64,000 nt of DNA from Pseudarthrobacter polychromogenes (GCF_014644495.1 NZ_BMKU01000017.1:1-64000), one strand, 5' to 3'; shown: positions 1-9,277, counted from the first letter of the stretch. The notes: generated by a model not told the origin, from the letters alone. A program made the numbers and translations.

Positions 1-293
1 ACCGCTACTGCGCGCTCTGCCCACCGGCCCCCAAACACACGACGGGTGGACCCCAAAAGAGCGAATATTCACATAAGGGGCAGCGTGGAGCAGACGGTCT
101 TGTGTCCTGCCCTCCACCGGACAGAGCTAAGAGGAGATGGTTCGCCGATCGAAGCGTCAGTTTGAAGTACACAGACGCGGGTCCGTCTGCGGGGATCTTC
201 AAGGTGCGGGGCCCTAGACGATGGCGGAAAGGATCCATTGGTGTAACGAAGGAAAGCTGGGCATTTGATCGGGTAGGTCGAGGCTTGACCTAG
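1..293 (+). CDS. 3' end of an unrecognised gene, cut by the window start
   Basis: The frame starting at base 3 is open from the window edge to a TAG at 291-293, so about 96 codons of a possible C-terminus are visible. There is no convincing start; a GTG at 102 would give 63 residues. The residues include a Cys-x-x-Cys near the start (YCALC), a run of basic residues, and an aromatic-rich end (ESWAFDRVGRGLT). I do not recognise the family. Codon use is less G/C-biased than in metH, as in the next gene, so the segment may belong to the same acquired region. It could also be a chance open frame. Confidence 0.35.
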   Translation, partial: RYCALCPPAPKHTTGGPQKSEYSHKGQRGADGLVSCPPPDRAKRRWFADRSVSLKYTDAGPSAGIFKVRGPRRWRKGSIGVTKESWAFDRVGRGLT

Positions 294-340
294 CACCCGC
301 GAACCGGAGTCACGCCCTCCAGTTCAGTGGCTTTTGGATC

Positions 341-1294
341 CTAGACGAAGACTGTTATGGGGATAACCTTAAATGCCGCCGCATCCTCCTTAAGCCCAAG
401 GTCAAGGTTTATGTATTCGGCTACTCTCTCGTCAGCCCTGAGTTTCTCCTGTAACTCGTCCAATGCGTTGTCTTTTAGCCGGCTGAGAATTTTGTTGCGG
501 TCCATTAGGGTGTACCCGTAGTTCATGACTCGGATGACTTTGCCGAGGACGCGGAACTCGCCGTCAACTAGCTTGTCTGTATCGCCGCCGCTAAACATCG
601 CGCGGTCGCATACGGTCACAGCGTGGACGTTGAGTGATTCCGCGCCAGGGGCAGGAACGACCTTGCCGTAAAACTCTAGAGAAGTGCCGTTCCTGAATTC
701 ACGCTGGGCAGCTTCAAAAATCGCTGCCGCTTGATTGCTGCTGAGAGTGGCCTCATTATTTGCGTGCTGGAGCTCTTCCGGAGTCATTTCGGGGCTTATG
801 GCCTCTTTGAGATTGCTGGCATACGCGTACTTCTGAACAATGTCTGCCGTCAGTACGTCGAGCACGCTTACGATAAAATTTGGCTCAAAAGTGGCCCGGT
901 ATTCCACAAAATCTCCAGGTTTTAAACCTTGGTAGGCTGCAGGATCGTCTACGACCGTCACCAAGTCCTTCTCGCGGAGTGCTTGTCTAACGCCATGAAG
1001 AAGGTAGGCGTGGTCAAACGTCATCGTTGTTGCGCTGCCAGTTGCCGACTTGGACTGACGGGAACCTTCTCCTGAGCCCTTCAGATTGACAATTCCTGGG
1101 ATGCTGCCGCCAACGTCCGCGATTCCCTTGAGGCCGTCAGTCACGTCGGACTGGTCGTTAGTTTGCATTTGGGTGGGCCTGCCACCAATGAATTGCTGGT
1201 AAAGCCCTTCCACGAAGGGTGTGTTCTGGTATATCACGATGGTGTAGAGGTCTAGGTCATCTACTTCTAGCGGGTGCTCGCGCTTTTCGGCCAT
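341..1294 (-). CDS. Hypothetical protein, 317 aa, lower-GC gene
   Basis: A 317-residue soluble protein with no signal peptide or membrane segment. The first third holds a glycine/serine-rich linker (about residues 55-85, VGGSIPGIVNLKGSGEGS), followed by a helical part with a short acidic motif (LVTVVDDPAAYQGLKPGDFVEYRA) that reads like a small beta-barrel. The overall pattern reminds me of DUF6414-type proteins, but I would not name it on that. The start at 1294 is the first ATG; no clear Shine-Dalgarno precedes it. Base composition is clearly less GC-rich than metH, which suggests recent transfer. It stands alone, with a decayed gene upstream of its start. Confidence 0.7.
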   Translation of the reverse strand: MAEKREHPLEVDDLDLYTIVIYQNTPFVEGLYQQFIGGRPTQMQTNDQSDVTDGLKGIADVGGSIPGIVNLKGSGEGSRQSKSATGSATTMTFDHAYLLHGVRQALREKDLVTVVDDPAAYQGLKPGDFVEYRATFEPNFIVSVLDVLTADIVQKYAYASNLKEAISPEMTPEELQHANNEATLSSNQAAAIFEAAQREFRNGTSLEFYGKVVPAPGAESLNVHAVTVCDRAMFSGGDTDKLVDGEFRVLGKVIRVMNYGYTLMDRNKILSRLKDNALDELQEKLRADERVAEYINLDLGLKEDAAAFKVIPITVFV

Positions 1295-1409
1295 GTGGGA
1301 AGGATACCGGTGGGACCCTCAAGGTTGCACTGTTAGGTTCCGGGCATGAAGCGCGGAAGGATTCTCATGGTCCTAGACGCCGTAATCGTGGCATTGGTCG
1401 CTCTTGAGC

Positions 1410-1737
1410 CTAAATCTGTGTGCGGTTGAAGTGCGGACGCGCGATTGGCTTAAGGTTATTGCCGTCCGGGAGAACGCTGAATAGGACTCGCATCCCATCG
1501 CACAACCGGAGCAGAATATACCTCGTTGCAAACGATGGCCTGTATATATGGTAGCCCTTAGTCTCTTCCAGTGTGGTTTCCAGGCCGTTGGCTTTGGCAA
1601 GGTCCGCCTCGGCTTCTGGGGCCTCGCGACGATACCACGCCGCGGCATTTTCCTCGGTCTTCTAGATGTTCTTTTGCCCGACGTATCCTAAAGTCGGTGT
1701 AGTCGCTGAATAGGAAGATCGCCCTAGTCGTCATCAT
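1410..1737 (-). pseudogene. Frameshifted small hypothetical gene, about 108 aa if repaired
   Basis: From the ATG ending at 1737 the first frame reads MMTTRAIFLFSDYTDFRI then RRAKEHLED. Near 1660 it drifts out of frame, and the frame one base further reads EENAAAWYRREAPEAEADL and continues through ATRYILLRL to a TAG at 1410-1412. Removing a single C from the CC near 1660 joins the two parts into one plausible globular protein. Neither half is open at both ends on its own: the second half has a TAG directly upstream and no ATG before its last third. I do not recognise the family. It could be a real pseudogene, a programmed frameshift or a sequencing error. Composition matches the low-GC left edge. 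Confidence 0.5.
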
Positions 1738-1837
1738 CAGCCGTTGGCCTCAGCGCATGCCAGCGCTGCCGCTCCACCCCGCCGTAGCACACGGACACAC
1801 AGCGCAACGTTCCGGCCCCCACACGTAACCTGTTTAG

Positions 1838-4800
1838 ATGCCTCGTTTTGTGCTTGATATTGAGTCCGTTCCCCGCCCTGCCCGCGCGCAGGAGCTTCTG
1901 GACGCCGTGAACCACCGCGTCGTCATTGCCGACGGCGCCATGGGCACCATGCTGCAGGGCCGGGACCTGTCGCTCGAGGAAGACTTCCAGGGCCTCGAAG
2001 GCTGCAACGAAATCCTGAACGACACCCGCCCGGACGTCCTCGCGGACATCCACGACGCCTACTTCGCCACGGGCATCGACGCCGTCGAAACCAACACCTT
2101 CGGCGCCAACTGGTCCAACCTCTCGGACTACGGCATCGACGACCGGATCGAAGAGCTCGCACGCAAGGGCGCCGAGATCGCCCGCGAACGCGCGGAAGCG
2201 GCAGAAAAAGCTGACGGCCGCATGCGCTGGGTCCTCGGTTCCATGGGCCCGGGCACCAAGCTCCCCAGCCTCGGCCACACCACCTACGACTACCTCAAGC
2301 AGACCTTCGCCCTGCAAGCCGAGGGCCTCATCGACGGGGGAGCGGACGCCTTCCTCATCGAAACCAGCCAGGACCTCCTGCAGACCAAAGCCGCCGTCAA
2401 CGGCTGCAAGCAGGCCATCGTCACCCGCGGCGTCCGGCTCCCCATCTTCGTCGAGGTGACCGTCGAAACCACTGGAACCATGCTGATGGGCTCCGAAATC
2501 GGCGCCGCGCTCACCGCGCTCGAGCCGCTCGGCGTCGACGCCATCGGCCTGAACTGCGCCACCGGCCCGGACGAGATGAGCGAGCACCTGCGCCACCTCT
2601 CCAAGCAGTCCTCCGTCGCCATCGCCTGCATGCCCAACGCCGGCCTGCCGGTCCTCGGCCCCAACGGCGCGCACTACCCGCTCTCACCCACCGAACTCGC
2701 CACCGCCCACGAGCAGTTCGTGCGGGAATTCGGCCTGGGACTGGTGGGCGGCTGCTGCGGTACGACGCCGGAGCACATGGCCGCCGTCGTCGAACGCCTT
2801 GCGCCCTTCCGCAACGCAGCCAAAGGCACCAACACGGTCGCCACCGGGGACGGCAAGACACAGCCCGCCCGCACCCCCACTGAGAGGGAAGCAGGCATCG
2901 CCTCCCTCTACCACCACGTGCCGTTCGACCAGGATTCCGCCTACCTCGCCATCGGTGAGCGCACCAACGCCAACGGTTCCAAGGCGTTCCGCCAGGCCAT
3001 GCTCGAGGAGCGCTGGGACGACTGCGTGGACATCGCCCGCGAGCAGGTCCGCGTCGGCGCGCACCTGCTGGACGTCTGCATCGACTACGTGGGGCGCGAC
3101 GGCGTCGCGGACATCAAGGAGATCGTCTCGCGTTTTGCGTCGGCCTCCACGCTCCCGCTGGTCATCGACTCCACGGAACCGCCCGTACTGCAGGCCGGGC
3201 TCGAACTCATCGGTGGCCGCCCGGTGGTCAACTCCGTCAACTACGAGGACGGCGACGGCCCCAACAGCCGCTTCGCGCGCATCATGCCGCTGGTGAAGGA
3301 ACACGGCACCGCCGTGATCGCCCTGACCATCAACGAAGAGGGCCAGGCCCGCACCACCGAGGGCAAGGTGGCCATCGCCTCCCGCCTCGTCGACGCCCTG
3401 GTGGGCGAATGGGGGATGCGCGTCGAGGACATCATCGTGGACGCCCTGACCTTCCCCATCGCCACCGGCCAGGAAGAAACCCGCCGGGACGGCATCGAAA
3501 CCATCGAGGCCATCCGCCAGATCACCGCGAAGTACCCCGGCATCAACACCACGCTCGGCGTCTCCAACGTGTCCTTCGGCCTGAACCCCGCGGCGCGCGT
3601 CGTCCTGAACTCGGTGTTCCTGCACGAGGCCGCGCAGGCGGGCCTGACCAGCGGCATCATCGACGCCGCCAAGATCGTGCCGCTCGCTTCCCTGCCGGAA
3701 GAACAGCGCAAGGTGGCGCTGGACCTCGTCTGGGACCGCCGCGAATACGACGCCGACGGCAACACCACCTACGACCCCCTGGCCGTCATGCTGGACATGT
3801 TCGCCGGCGTCGACACCGCAGCGCTCAAGGACCAGCGCGCGGCTGAACTCGCGGCGCTGCCCACCGGCCAGCGCCTGGAACGGCGCATCATCGACGGCGA
3901 AGGCAAGGGCCTCGAGGAGGACCTCGACCTGGCGCGCAGCGAGGGCATGACCCCGCTCGGCATCATCAACGACCACCTACTCGAGGGCATGAAGGTGGTG
4001 GGCGAACGCTTCGGCGCCGGCGAGATGCAGCTGCCGTTCGTGCTGCAGTCCGCCGAGGTGATGAAGAACGCCGTCGCGCTGCTCGAGCCGCACATGGAGA
4101 AGTCGGACTCCTCCGGCAAGGGCACCATGGTCATCGCCACCGTGCGCGGCGACGTGCACGACATCGGCAAGAACCTGGTGGACATCATCCTCACCAACAA
4201 CGGCTACAAGGTCATCAACATCGGCATCAAGCAGGGCATCGCCGAGATCATGGCCGCGGCCGAGGAGCACAACGCCGACGTGATCGGCATGTCCGGGCTG
4301 CTGGTGAAGTCCACCGTGGTGATGAAGGAGAACCTCGCCGAGCTGCAGTCCCGCGGCCTCGCGAAGAAGTGGCCCATCATCCTCGGCGGCGCAGCCCTGA
4401 CCCGCGCCTACGTGGAGCAGGACCTGGCGGAGCAGTTTGACGGCGTGGTGCGCTACGCCAAGGACGCCTTCGAGGGCCTCGCCCTTATGGAACCATTGGT
4501 GAAGGTGGCCCGCGGCGCGTCCCCGGACGACGTCGGCCTGCCGCCTTTGAAGAAGCGCATCCACAAGGGCGGTGCGAAGTTCACGGTCACCGAGCCGGAA
4601 GCGATGCCCGGCCGGTCCGACGTCGTCTCCGACAACCCCGTGCCCGCGCCGCCGTTCTGGGGCACGCGCATTGTGCGCGGCGTCGCGCTGCACGACTACG
4701 CGGCTTTCCTCGACGAGCGTGCCACGTTCATGGGGCAGTGGGGGCTCAAGCCCGGCCGCGGCGAGGACGGCGCCTCCTACGAGGACCTGGTGGAACGCGA

Positions 4801-5500
4801 GGGCCGGCCGCGCCTGCGCTACTGGCTGGACCGCATCCTCGCCGAGGGCATGCTGGACGCGTCCGTCGCGTACGGCTACTTCCCGGTGGTTTCCGAGGGG
4901 GAGCAGGTGGTGGTGCTGCACCACGGGGAGGACCGCGACGGCGTCCTGGGCACCGCGGGACTGCTCGCCCCCGACGGTGGTTCAGGCGGCCCGATCGGCA
5001 CCGACCGTCTGCGGTTCGATTTCCCGCGCCAGCGCCGCGACCGGCACCTGTGCCTGGCCGACTTCGTGAAGTCCCGCGAGTCGGGGCAGATCGACGTGCT
5101 GCCGGTACAGCTGGTTACCGCCGGCTCGAAGATCGAGGAGTTCACCTCCAAGATGTTCGCCGCCAACCAGTACCGCGACTACTACGAGCTCAATGGCCTG
5201 GTCATGCAGCTTACCGAGGCGCTGGCGGAGTTCTGGCATGCGCGCATCCGTAAGGAGCTGGGCTTCGCGGCCGAGGAGCCCAAGGACACGGCCGGGTATT
5301 TCAAACTGGAATACCGCGGTGCGCGGTTCTCCCTGGGCTACCCCGCGTGCCCGGACATGGAGGACCGCCGCAAGGTGACGGAGCTGCTGAAGCCCGAGCG
5401 GATGGGCGTGGTCCTCAGCGACGAGCTGATGCTGCACCCCGAACAGTCCACCGACGCGTTCGTGTTCCACCATCCGGAGGCGAAGTACTTCAAGGTGTGA
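1838..5500 (+). CDS. metH: Cobalamin-dependent methionine synthase MetH
   Basis: Transfers the methyl group of 5-methyltetrahydrofolate to homocysteine through cob(I)alamin, the last step of methionine synthesis in the cytosol. The 1220 residues show all four modules. The homocysteine/zinc domain covers about 1-330, with zinc ligands Cys240 (GLNC) and Cys306-Cys307 (GGCCGT). The pterin domain covers about 360-640 (IGERTNANGSK). The cobalamin domain carries the DVHDIGKN motif with axial His774. The C-terminal activation domain ends near 1220 and contains SLGYPACPD. Length equals the usual MetH. The ATG at 1838 is used although the leader is short of a good ribosome site. No cobalamin riboswitch is apparent in the 100 bases upstream. 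The gene stands alone. Confidence 0.97.
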   Translation: MPRFVLDIESVPRPARAQELLDAVNHRVVIADGAMGTMLQGRDLSLEEDFQGLEGCNEILNDTRPDVLADIHDAYFATGIDAVETNTFGANWSNLSDYGIDDRIEELARKGAEIARERAEAAEKADGRMRWVLGSMGPGTKLPSLGHTTYDYLKQTFALQAEGLIDGGADAFLIETSQDLLQTKAAVNGCKQAIVTRGVRLPIFVEVTVETTGTMLMGSEIGAALTALEPLGVDAIGLNCATGPDEMSEHLRHLSKQSSVAIACMPNAGLPVLGPNGAHYPLSPTELATAHEQFVREFGLGLVGGCCGTTPEHMAAVVERLAPFRNAAKGTNTVATGDGKTQPARTPTEREAGIASLYHHVPFDQDSAYLAIGERTNANGSKAFRQAMLEERWDDCVDIAREQVRVGAHLLDVCIDYVGRDGVADIKEIVSRFASASTLPLVIDSTEPPVLQAGLELIGGRPVVNSVNYEDGDGPNSRFARIMPLVKEHGTAVIALTINEEGQARTTEGKVAIASRLVDALVGEWGMRVEDIIVDALTFPIATGQEETRRDGIETIEAIRQITAKYPGINTTLGVSNVSFGLNPAARVVLNSVFLHEAAQAGLTSGIIDAAKIVPLASLPEEQRKVALDLVWDRREYDADGNTTYDPLAVMLDMFAGVDTAALKDQRAAELAALPTGQRLERRIIDGEGKGLEEDLDLARSEGMTPLGIINDHLLEGMKVVGERFGAGEMQLPFVLQSAEVMKNAVALLEPHMEKSDSSGKGTMVIATVRGDVHDIGKNLVDIILTNNGYKVINIGIKQGIAEIMAAAEEHNADVIGMSGLLVKSTVVMKENLAELQSRGLAKKWPIILGGAALTRAYVEQDLAEQFDGVVRYAKDAFEGLALMEPLVKVARGASPDDVGLPPLKKRIHKGGAKFTVTEPEAMPGRSDVVSDNPVPAPPFWGTRIVRGVALHDYAAFLDERATFMGQWGLKPGRGEDGASYEDLVEREGRPRLRYWLDRILAEGMLDASVAYGYFPVVSEGEQVVVLHHGEDRDGVLGTAGLLAPDGGSGGPIGTDRLRFDFPRQRRDRHLCLADFVKSRESGQIDVLPVQLVTAGSKIEEFTSKMFAANQYRDYYELNGLVMQLTEALAEFWHARIRKELGFAAEEPKDTAGYFKLEYRGARFSLGYPACPDMEDRRKVTELLKPERMGVVLSDELMLHPEQSTDAFVFHHPEAKYFKV

Positions 5501-5540
5501 GCCTGGGGTGGCCCAGGGGTGGGCTGCCCACACTCAGGCT
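5500..5540. terminator. Possible bidirectional terminator between convergent genes
   Basis: Between the metH stop and the convergent membrane-protein gene the sequence can fold with outer arms AGCCTG (5500-5505) and CAGGCT (5535-5540), and alternatively as CTGGG-gtgg-CCCAG (5503-5516). There is no U-tract. Confidence 0.35.
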
Positions 5541-5541
5541 G

Positions 5542-6729
5542 TCATGCCGCAACCTGCTGCCGTTTTTTCGAACCGGCGGAAAGCCTCTTGACTATCAGGT
5601 AGGGAACCCAGCACAGAGGCTGGAAAAGGACTGTTGCAATGAAGAATGCTGCCGCGACATTCTGATCGGCGTCAGACAGGCCGGTGCTGGCAACTACTGT
5701 CATGAACCCCGTCAGGAGCGCGCCGCCGGAGTAGATGAAGATATACGGCCAGCGAAGGTAGCTGCGCAGGAAGAAGAAGAACAGCAGGCCGAAGAGCAGA
5801 ACCGCTGCGAAGCTGATGATGAGGCTGGCCCGTTCCGCGGGGCGGCCGGCCCAAGCAAGCTGTTGCAAGAAGACTGTCATGCCCAGCCAGACGAAGACCA
5901 GCATTTGGATGATCCACGCCGTGACGGGGTGGCGCGCCCGGGCACGCTTCAGCGCCGGATCCCGGGCCTCCTCGGCGTCGCGTTCCACCTGCTCTACAGC
6001 CGACCACCGGGCGCGGAGATCCTGCTCGTCGGCCTGCCAGCCGCGGGCAAACCGGTACGGGACGAGTTTGCCAAGGTCGCCGAGAAGCCGGAGCCTCTCA
6101 GCATCGTCCAGTATCTGCTTGTCGTGCCGATACAGGACTTGAGGAGTGTAGAGAAGCGGGATGCCTTCGCCGCTCAGGTGCCTGAGCCACATATCGACTC
6201 CCTGATCCTGGTGGGACGGGAAGGGGATACTCAGCAGTTCATTCCGGCCGCCGGAGCGGTAGCGGACGTACAGGATGGGCGCGGTTTCGGATACGCGGCC
6301 TGCATATCGGTTGTAAGTTTCCCGCACGATGCAAAAGGACGCCACTGCTGACGTGATCTGGTCGAGGCGTACAGAGCGCCGGGTCGGAGCGGTGTTCCTG
6401 TCGAACCGGACGCCCTTCTCCAGCGGATTAGGCCACTCCACGGACTCCACCCGGTCTTCAAACAGCGTGTACTCGGGTAGCTGCCGGTACCGCAGCCGAA
6501 GTTTACGGCCAGCGGATACCAGCCGGGCAACCATCCACAGGCCCAAGGGCACCGCGGCCAGCGTTACGAGGAGCCAGGCGCTCGGGTACATCATCACCAG
6601 CACCAACGGGGTGACAGCCAGTCCGACGCCGATAAGGACACCCGTGCCCAGGATCAGGGCGTAGGCGGTCATCCAGAAAAGGTCCGGCTTGCGCACCGGG
6701 TTGAAGTGGACAAGGCGTGGCTGTTCCAT
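5542..6729 (-). CDS. Multi-pass membrane protein of unknown function
   Basis: A 395-residue protein with two N-terminal hydrophobic segments (about residues 20-75, ILGTGVLIGVGLAV and LLVTLAAVPLGLW). A long soluble middle part of about 180 residues follows (LFEDRVESVEW, LYVRYRSGGRNELLSIPF), then four hydrophobic segments at the C-terminus, including a phenylalanine-rich one (LLFGLLFFFFLRSYL). The middle looks like a PH-like/YcxB-type cytoplasmic domain, but this is a guess. I chose the ATG at 6729 over the upstream ATG at 6777 because AAAGGA lies a few bases before it. It is convergent with metH and not part of the operon that follows. Confidence 0.82.
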   Translation of the reverse strand: MEQPRLVHFNPVRKPDLFWMTAYALILGTGVLIGVGLAVTPLVLVMMYPSAWLLVTLAAVPLGLWMVARLVSAGRKLRLRYRQLPEYTLFEDRVESVEWPNPLEKGVRFDRNTAPTRRSVRLDQITSAVASFCIVRETYNRYAGRVSETAPILYVRYRSGGRNELLSIPFPSHQDQGVDMWLRHLSGEGIPLLYTPQVLYRHDKQILDDAERLRLLGDLGKLVPYRFARGWQADEQDLRARWSAVEQVERDAEEARDPALKRARARHPVTAWIIQMLVFVWLGMTVFLQQLAWAGRPAERASLIISFAAVLLFGLLFFFFLRSYLRWPYIFIYSGGALLTGFMTVVASTGLSDADQNVAAAFFIATVLFQPLCWVPYLIVKRLSAGSKKRQQVAA

Positions 6730-6805
6730 TGATTCCTTTATCGCGAAGGACGAGGGAACCGGGCGCCCCTTCAGCATCCTACGGGGCCTTCAGGGCGGCG
6801 CCATT

Positions 6806-7768
6806 TCACCGAGTGACTGACTCTGTTTGGTGCAGCAGGGCAAGCTCTGCGCGTGTTGGGAGTCCCTCCCAGTCCCCGTAGGCGAGGCAGGCGAACGCTC
6901 CGGTTTTGGCGGCGAGCTCGAGCCGGTCCGAAGGGGCTTTCCCGGCCATCAGGTCCGCTAAGTAGCCAGCGACAAATGCATCGCCGGCCCCGACGGTGTC
7001 CACGGGTTCGATCGCTACAGCGGGCTGGCGGTAGATCTCGCCGTCAATGGACCCCACGGCACCTTTGCTTCCCAGTTTGATGATCGCTTGTGAAGGGCCG
7101 AGTTCGGCCAGGCGTTGGGCCAGGTCGGTGGGCTCGTGTGCAGGTCCGATGGCAAGCGCCGCCTCCTCGTCGCCGGCGAAGACGATGTCGGTGAGGGGAA
7201 TCAGCTCCTGGTAGGCGCATCGAGCGTCCTCTGTGGTCCAGAGGTTCGCCCGGTAGTTAAGATCGAACGAGACGGTCACCCCTTGTGACCGGGCGATGTC
7301 GATGGCCTCGCGGATAGTCGCAGCTGCAGTGGCTGAAAGCGCGGGCGTGATGCCGCTGACGTGGAGAACCGCGGCTCCCGAAATGAGCGAAGCATCCAGG
7401 TCCTCCGGCATCAGCTTTGAACCGGCACTGCCCGCGCGGTAGTAGCTCACCTTTTGCGTGGCCATCGTTCGCCGTTCCTTGAGCATGAGCCCTGTCGGCG
7501 CTGACAAATCCTCGATGCTTCGGACCGTGACACCCTCGGCACGAATTTCGCGCCGGACGAGCTGGCCGAGGGAATCGGCCCCTGTCCGGCCGCACCACAC
7601 CGCGTTGCCGCCGAGCCGCTGGACACCGATGGCCACGTTGGATTCGGAACCGCCGATGCCGAGGCCCATCGAGGAGACGTGGGCCAGTGGCCCGGGATGC
7701 TGGGCGGTGAGGAGGGCCATAGTCTCCCCGATTGTCACCAGATAAGGTGCCGCTACCGCCGTGCTCAC
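6806..7768 (-). CDS. kdgK: PfkB-family sugar kinase, likely 2-keto-3-deoxygluconate kinase
   Basis: Phosphorylates a keto-deoxy sugar acid with ATP, most likely 2-keto-3-deoxygluconate to KDPG, the substrate of the adjacent aldolase. The two PfkB signatures are present: the N-terminal glycine-rich GGSESNVAIGVQRLGG and the C-terminal DTVGAGDAFVAGYLA with the catalytic Asp of GAGD. The GTG at 7768 is the start: it overlaps the aldolase stop as GTGA, and upstream codons in this frame merely shadow the aldolase gene. The product is about 320 residues, the usual size. Last gene of the 14-gene operon. Substrate assignment rests on the neighbour; KDGal is an alternative. Confidence 0.88.
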   Translation of the reverse strand: MSTAVAAPYLVTIGETMALLTAQHPGPLAHVSSMGLGIGGSESNVAIGVQRLGGNAVWCGRTGADSLGQLVRREIRAEGVTVRSIEDLSAPTGLMLKERRTMATQKVSYYRAGSAGSKLMPEDLDASLISGAAVLHVSGITPALSATAAATIREAIDIARSQGVTVSFDLNYRANLWTTEDARCAYQELIPLTDIVFAGDEEAALAIGPAHEPTDLAQRLAELGPSQAIIKLGSKGAVGSIDGEIYRQPAVAIEPVDTVGAGDAFVAGYLADLMAGKAPSDRLELAAKTGAFACLAYGDWEGLPTRAELALLHQTESVTR

Positions 7769-8442
7769 AGCGCTGCCCTGGCTTCGTCGACGACGTTCCG
7801 CAGGCGGCGCGCGCGCTCTGTGAGCTTGCGCAAGTCTCCACCCTTGAAGGCATCGCCGAGCAGCGGTCCGCCCAGGCTGACGGCGAGTGCTCCCGCCGCC
7901 ACCCATTCGGCGGCGTCGTCGATGCTTACCCCTCCCGAGGGGACTACTTCTATGCCCGGAAACGGTCCCCGCAGCATGGACACGTATCCGGGACCGACGA
8001 CCGACGCGGGGAAAACCTTGACCGCCGTCGCCCCTGCCCTCCACCCCTTGAACAGTTCCGTGGGAGTCAGCCCACCCGGGTAGACAGCGACGCCGCGTTG
8101 AACTGCTGCCGAAATAATGGCGCCGTCGGTCACGGGAGTGACAAGGTAGGTTGCTCCGGCTTCGATGGCCTGAACCGCTTCGTCGACCGTGGTTACAGTG
8201 CCCACACCGAATTCGGCCGCGCTGCCGAACCGATCCTGCAGCAGGGGGAGTTCCTCAAAGACCCCGGGGGTGCTCAGGGTCAGTTCGATGCTGGCCACCC
8301 CGCCGTGGACCAGTGCTTCCACAACGGGGGCATAGGCACGTGCATGGGAAGCACGCAGGACCGCTATGGTTCCGGTGTCCCGCACTATCTGCGAAGCGGA
8401 AGTGCGTTCGACGACGGCTGGTGGCTGTTCTGGTGGAGGCAC
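7765..8442 (-). CDS. eda: KDPG-type aldolase (class I)
   Basis: Cleaves 2-keto-3-deoxy-6-phosphogluconate (or the galacto isomer) to pyruvate and glyceraldehyde 3-phosphate by a Schiff base. The 225-residue TIM barrel shows the general-base Glu53 in SIELTLSTPG, the phosphate/pyruvate motif YPGGLTPTE, and the Schiff-base Lys142 in AVKVFPAS. Its stop overlaps the kinase start by four bases, so the two are translationally coupled and together form a phosphorylative Entner-Doudoroff tail for keto-deoxy acids made upstream in the operon. Length is a little over the typical 205-215 because of an N-terminal extension of about 15 residues. Confidence 0.9.
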   Translation of the reverse strand: MPPPEQPPAVVERTSASQIVRDTGTIAVLRASHARAYAPVVEALVHGGVASIELTLSTPGVFEELPLLQDRFGSAAEFGVGTVTTVDEAVQAIEAGATYLVTPVTDGAIISAAVQRGVAVYPGGLTPTELFKGWRAGATAVKVFPASVVGPGYVSMLRGPFPGIEVVPSGGVSIDDAAEWVAAGALAVSLGGPLLGDAFKGGDLRKLTERARRLRNVVDEARAAL

Positions 8443-8509
8443 GGCTTATTCCTTCAACTGGTGCGCTGGTGTGGACGTTGGTTAATGCGGCAACAAAGGT
8501 GCCGTGACA

Positions 8510-9277
8510 TCACCGGCCCAGCCATCCGCCGTCGACGGGAAGGACTATTCCGTTGACATAGTCTGACGCGGCGGAGGCGAGAAAGACGGTGGCACCACCC
8601 AGGTCTTCCGGCTGCCCCCACCTCGCGGCGGGAATGCGCCCCAGAATCGCCCGTTCACGATCCGGGTCTTCCTGCAATGCCTGCGTGTTGTCAGTGGCAA
8701 TGTAGCCGGGTGCTATCGCATTGACGTTGACGCCGCGCACTGCCCACTCGTTGGCGAGGGCCTTTGTCAGACCCGCGATGCCGGACTTTGACGCAGTGTA
8801 GCCGGGGACGTTGATGCCGCCCTGGAAACTGAGGAGAGATGCGGTGAAGATGATCTTCCCGCTGCCCCTGGCGAGCATCTGCTGTCCGACGTCCCGGCTC
8901 AGGATGAACTGGCTGGAAAGGTTCACTTGGATGACCTGGTCCCACATGTCGTCCGGGTGCTCGGCCGCAGGCGTCCGGGCAATCGTGCCTCCGTTGTTGA
9001 CCAGGATGTCTATGGGCCCCGCAGCAACCAGGTTGGCGGCGAGTTCGCGCACCGCGGCGCGATCTGCGAAGTCCGCGCTCATTGCCGTGAACTGGCGCCC
9101 AAGCGACGTGACGCGTTGTTCGATCGCGCTGCCTTCGGCTTCGAGGTTAGCGGAGACCCCGATGATGTCGGCTCCGGCTTCGGCGAGGGCTACGGCCATC
9201 GCCATGCCGATGCCTCTCCGGGCTCCGGTAACGACGGCGGTCTTTCCGGTCAGGTCAAACAACCCCGGAGTTCTCAC
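8510..9277 (-). CDS. SDR oxidoreductase, KduD / gluconate 5-dehydrogenase-like
   Basis: A 255-residue classical short-chain dehydrogenase: cofactor motif TGARRGIG (17-24), NNGGT (95-99), Ser147, Tyr160 and Lys164 of the YTASK active site, and the C-terminal VNGIVLPVDGGWLGR ending. Closest in pattern to 2-dehydro-3-deoxy-gluconate 5-dehydrogenase (KduD) and gluconate 5-dehydrogenases, which interconvert keto and hydroxyl groups of sugar acids. It overlaps the preceding alcohol dehydrogenase by four bases (ATGA), which ties the two reactions together. A 67-base gap separates it from the aldolase. The exact substrate cannot be read from sequence. Confidence 0.87.
   Translation of the reverse strand: MRTPGLFDLTGKTAVVTGARRGIGMAMAVALAEAGADIIGVSANLEAEGSAIEQRVTSLGRQFTAMSADFADRAAVRELAANLVAAGPIDILVNNGGTIARTPAAEHPDDMWDQVIQVNLSSQFILSRDVGQQMLARGSGKIIFTASLLSFQGGINVPGYTASKSGIAGLTKALANEWAVRGVNVNAIAPGYIATDNTQALQEDPDRERAILGRIPAARWGQPEDLGGATVFLASAASDYVNGIVLPVDGGWLGR

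Noticed and set aside
1373..1648. 91-aa minus-strand open frame at the left edge
   Set aside because: It is a different frame over the frameshifted gene; its product is compositionally random, while the other two frames join into a sensible protein.
1740..1837. Cobalamin riboswitch upstream of metH
   Set aside because: Only about 100 bases are available and neither a B12-box-like segment nor the expected multi-stem fold was seen.
1724..5533. Long minus-strand open frames opposite metH (for example 2684-3976 and 3977-4924)
   Set aside because: They mirror the high-GC third positions of metH, have low-complexity Gly/Val/Asp/His-rich translations, no ribosome sites and no family motifs.
7769..8044. 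N-terminal extension of the sugar kinase to an upstream ATG
   Set aside because: The added residues only shadow the aldolase gene; the GTG that overlaps its stop gives the normal PfkB start.
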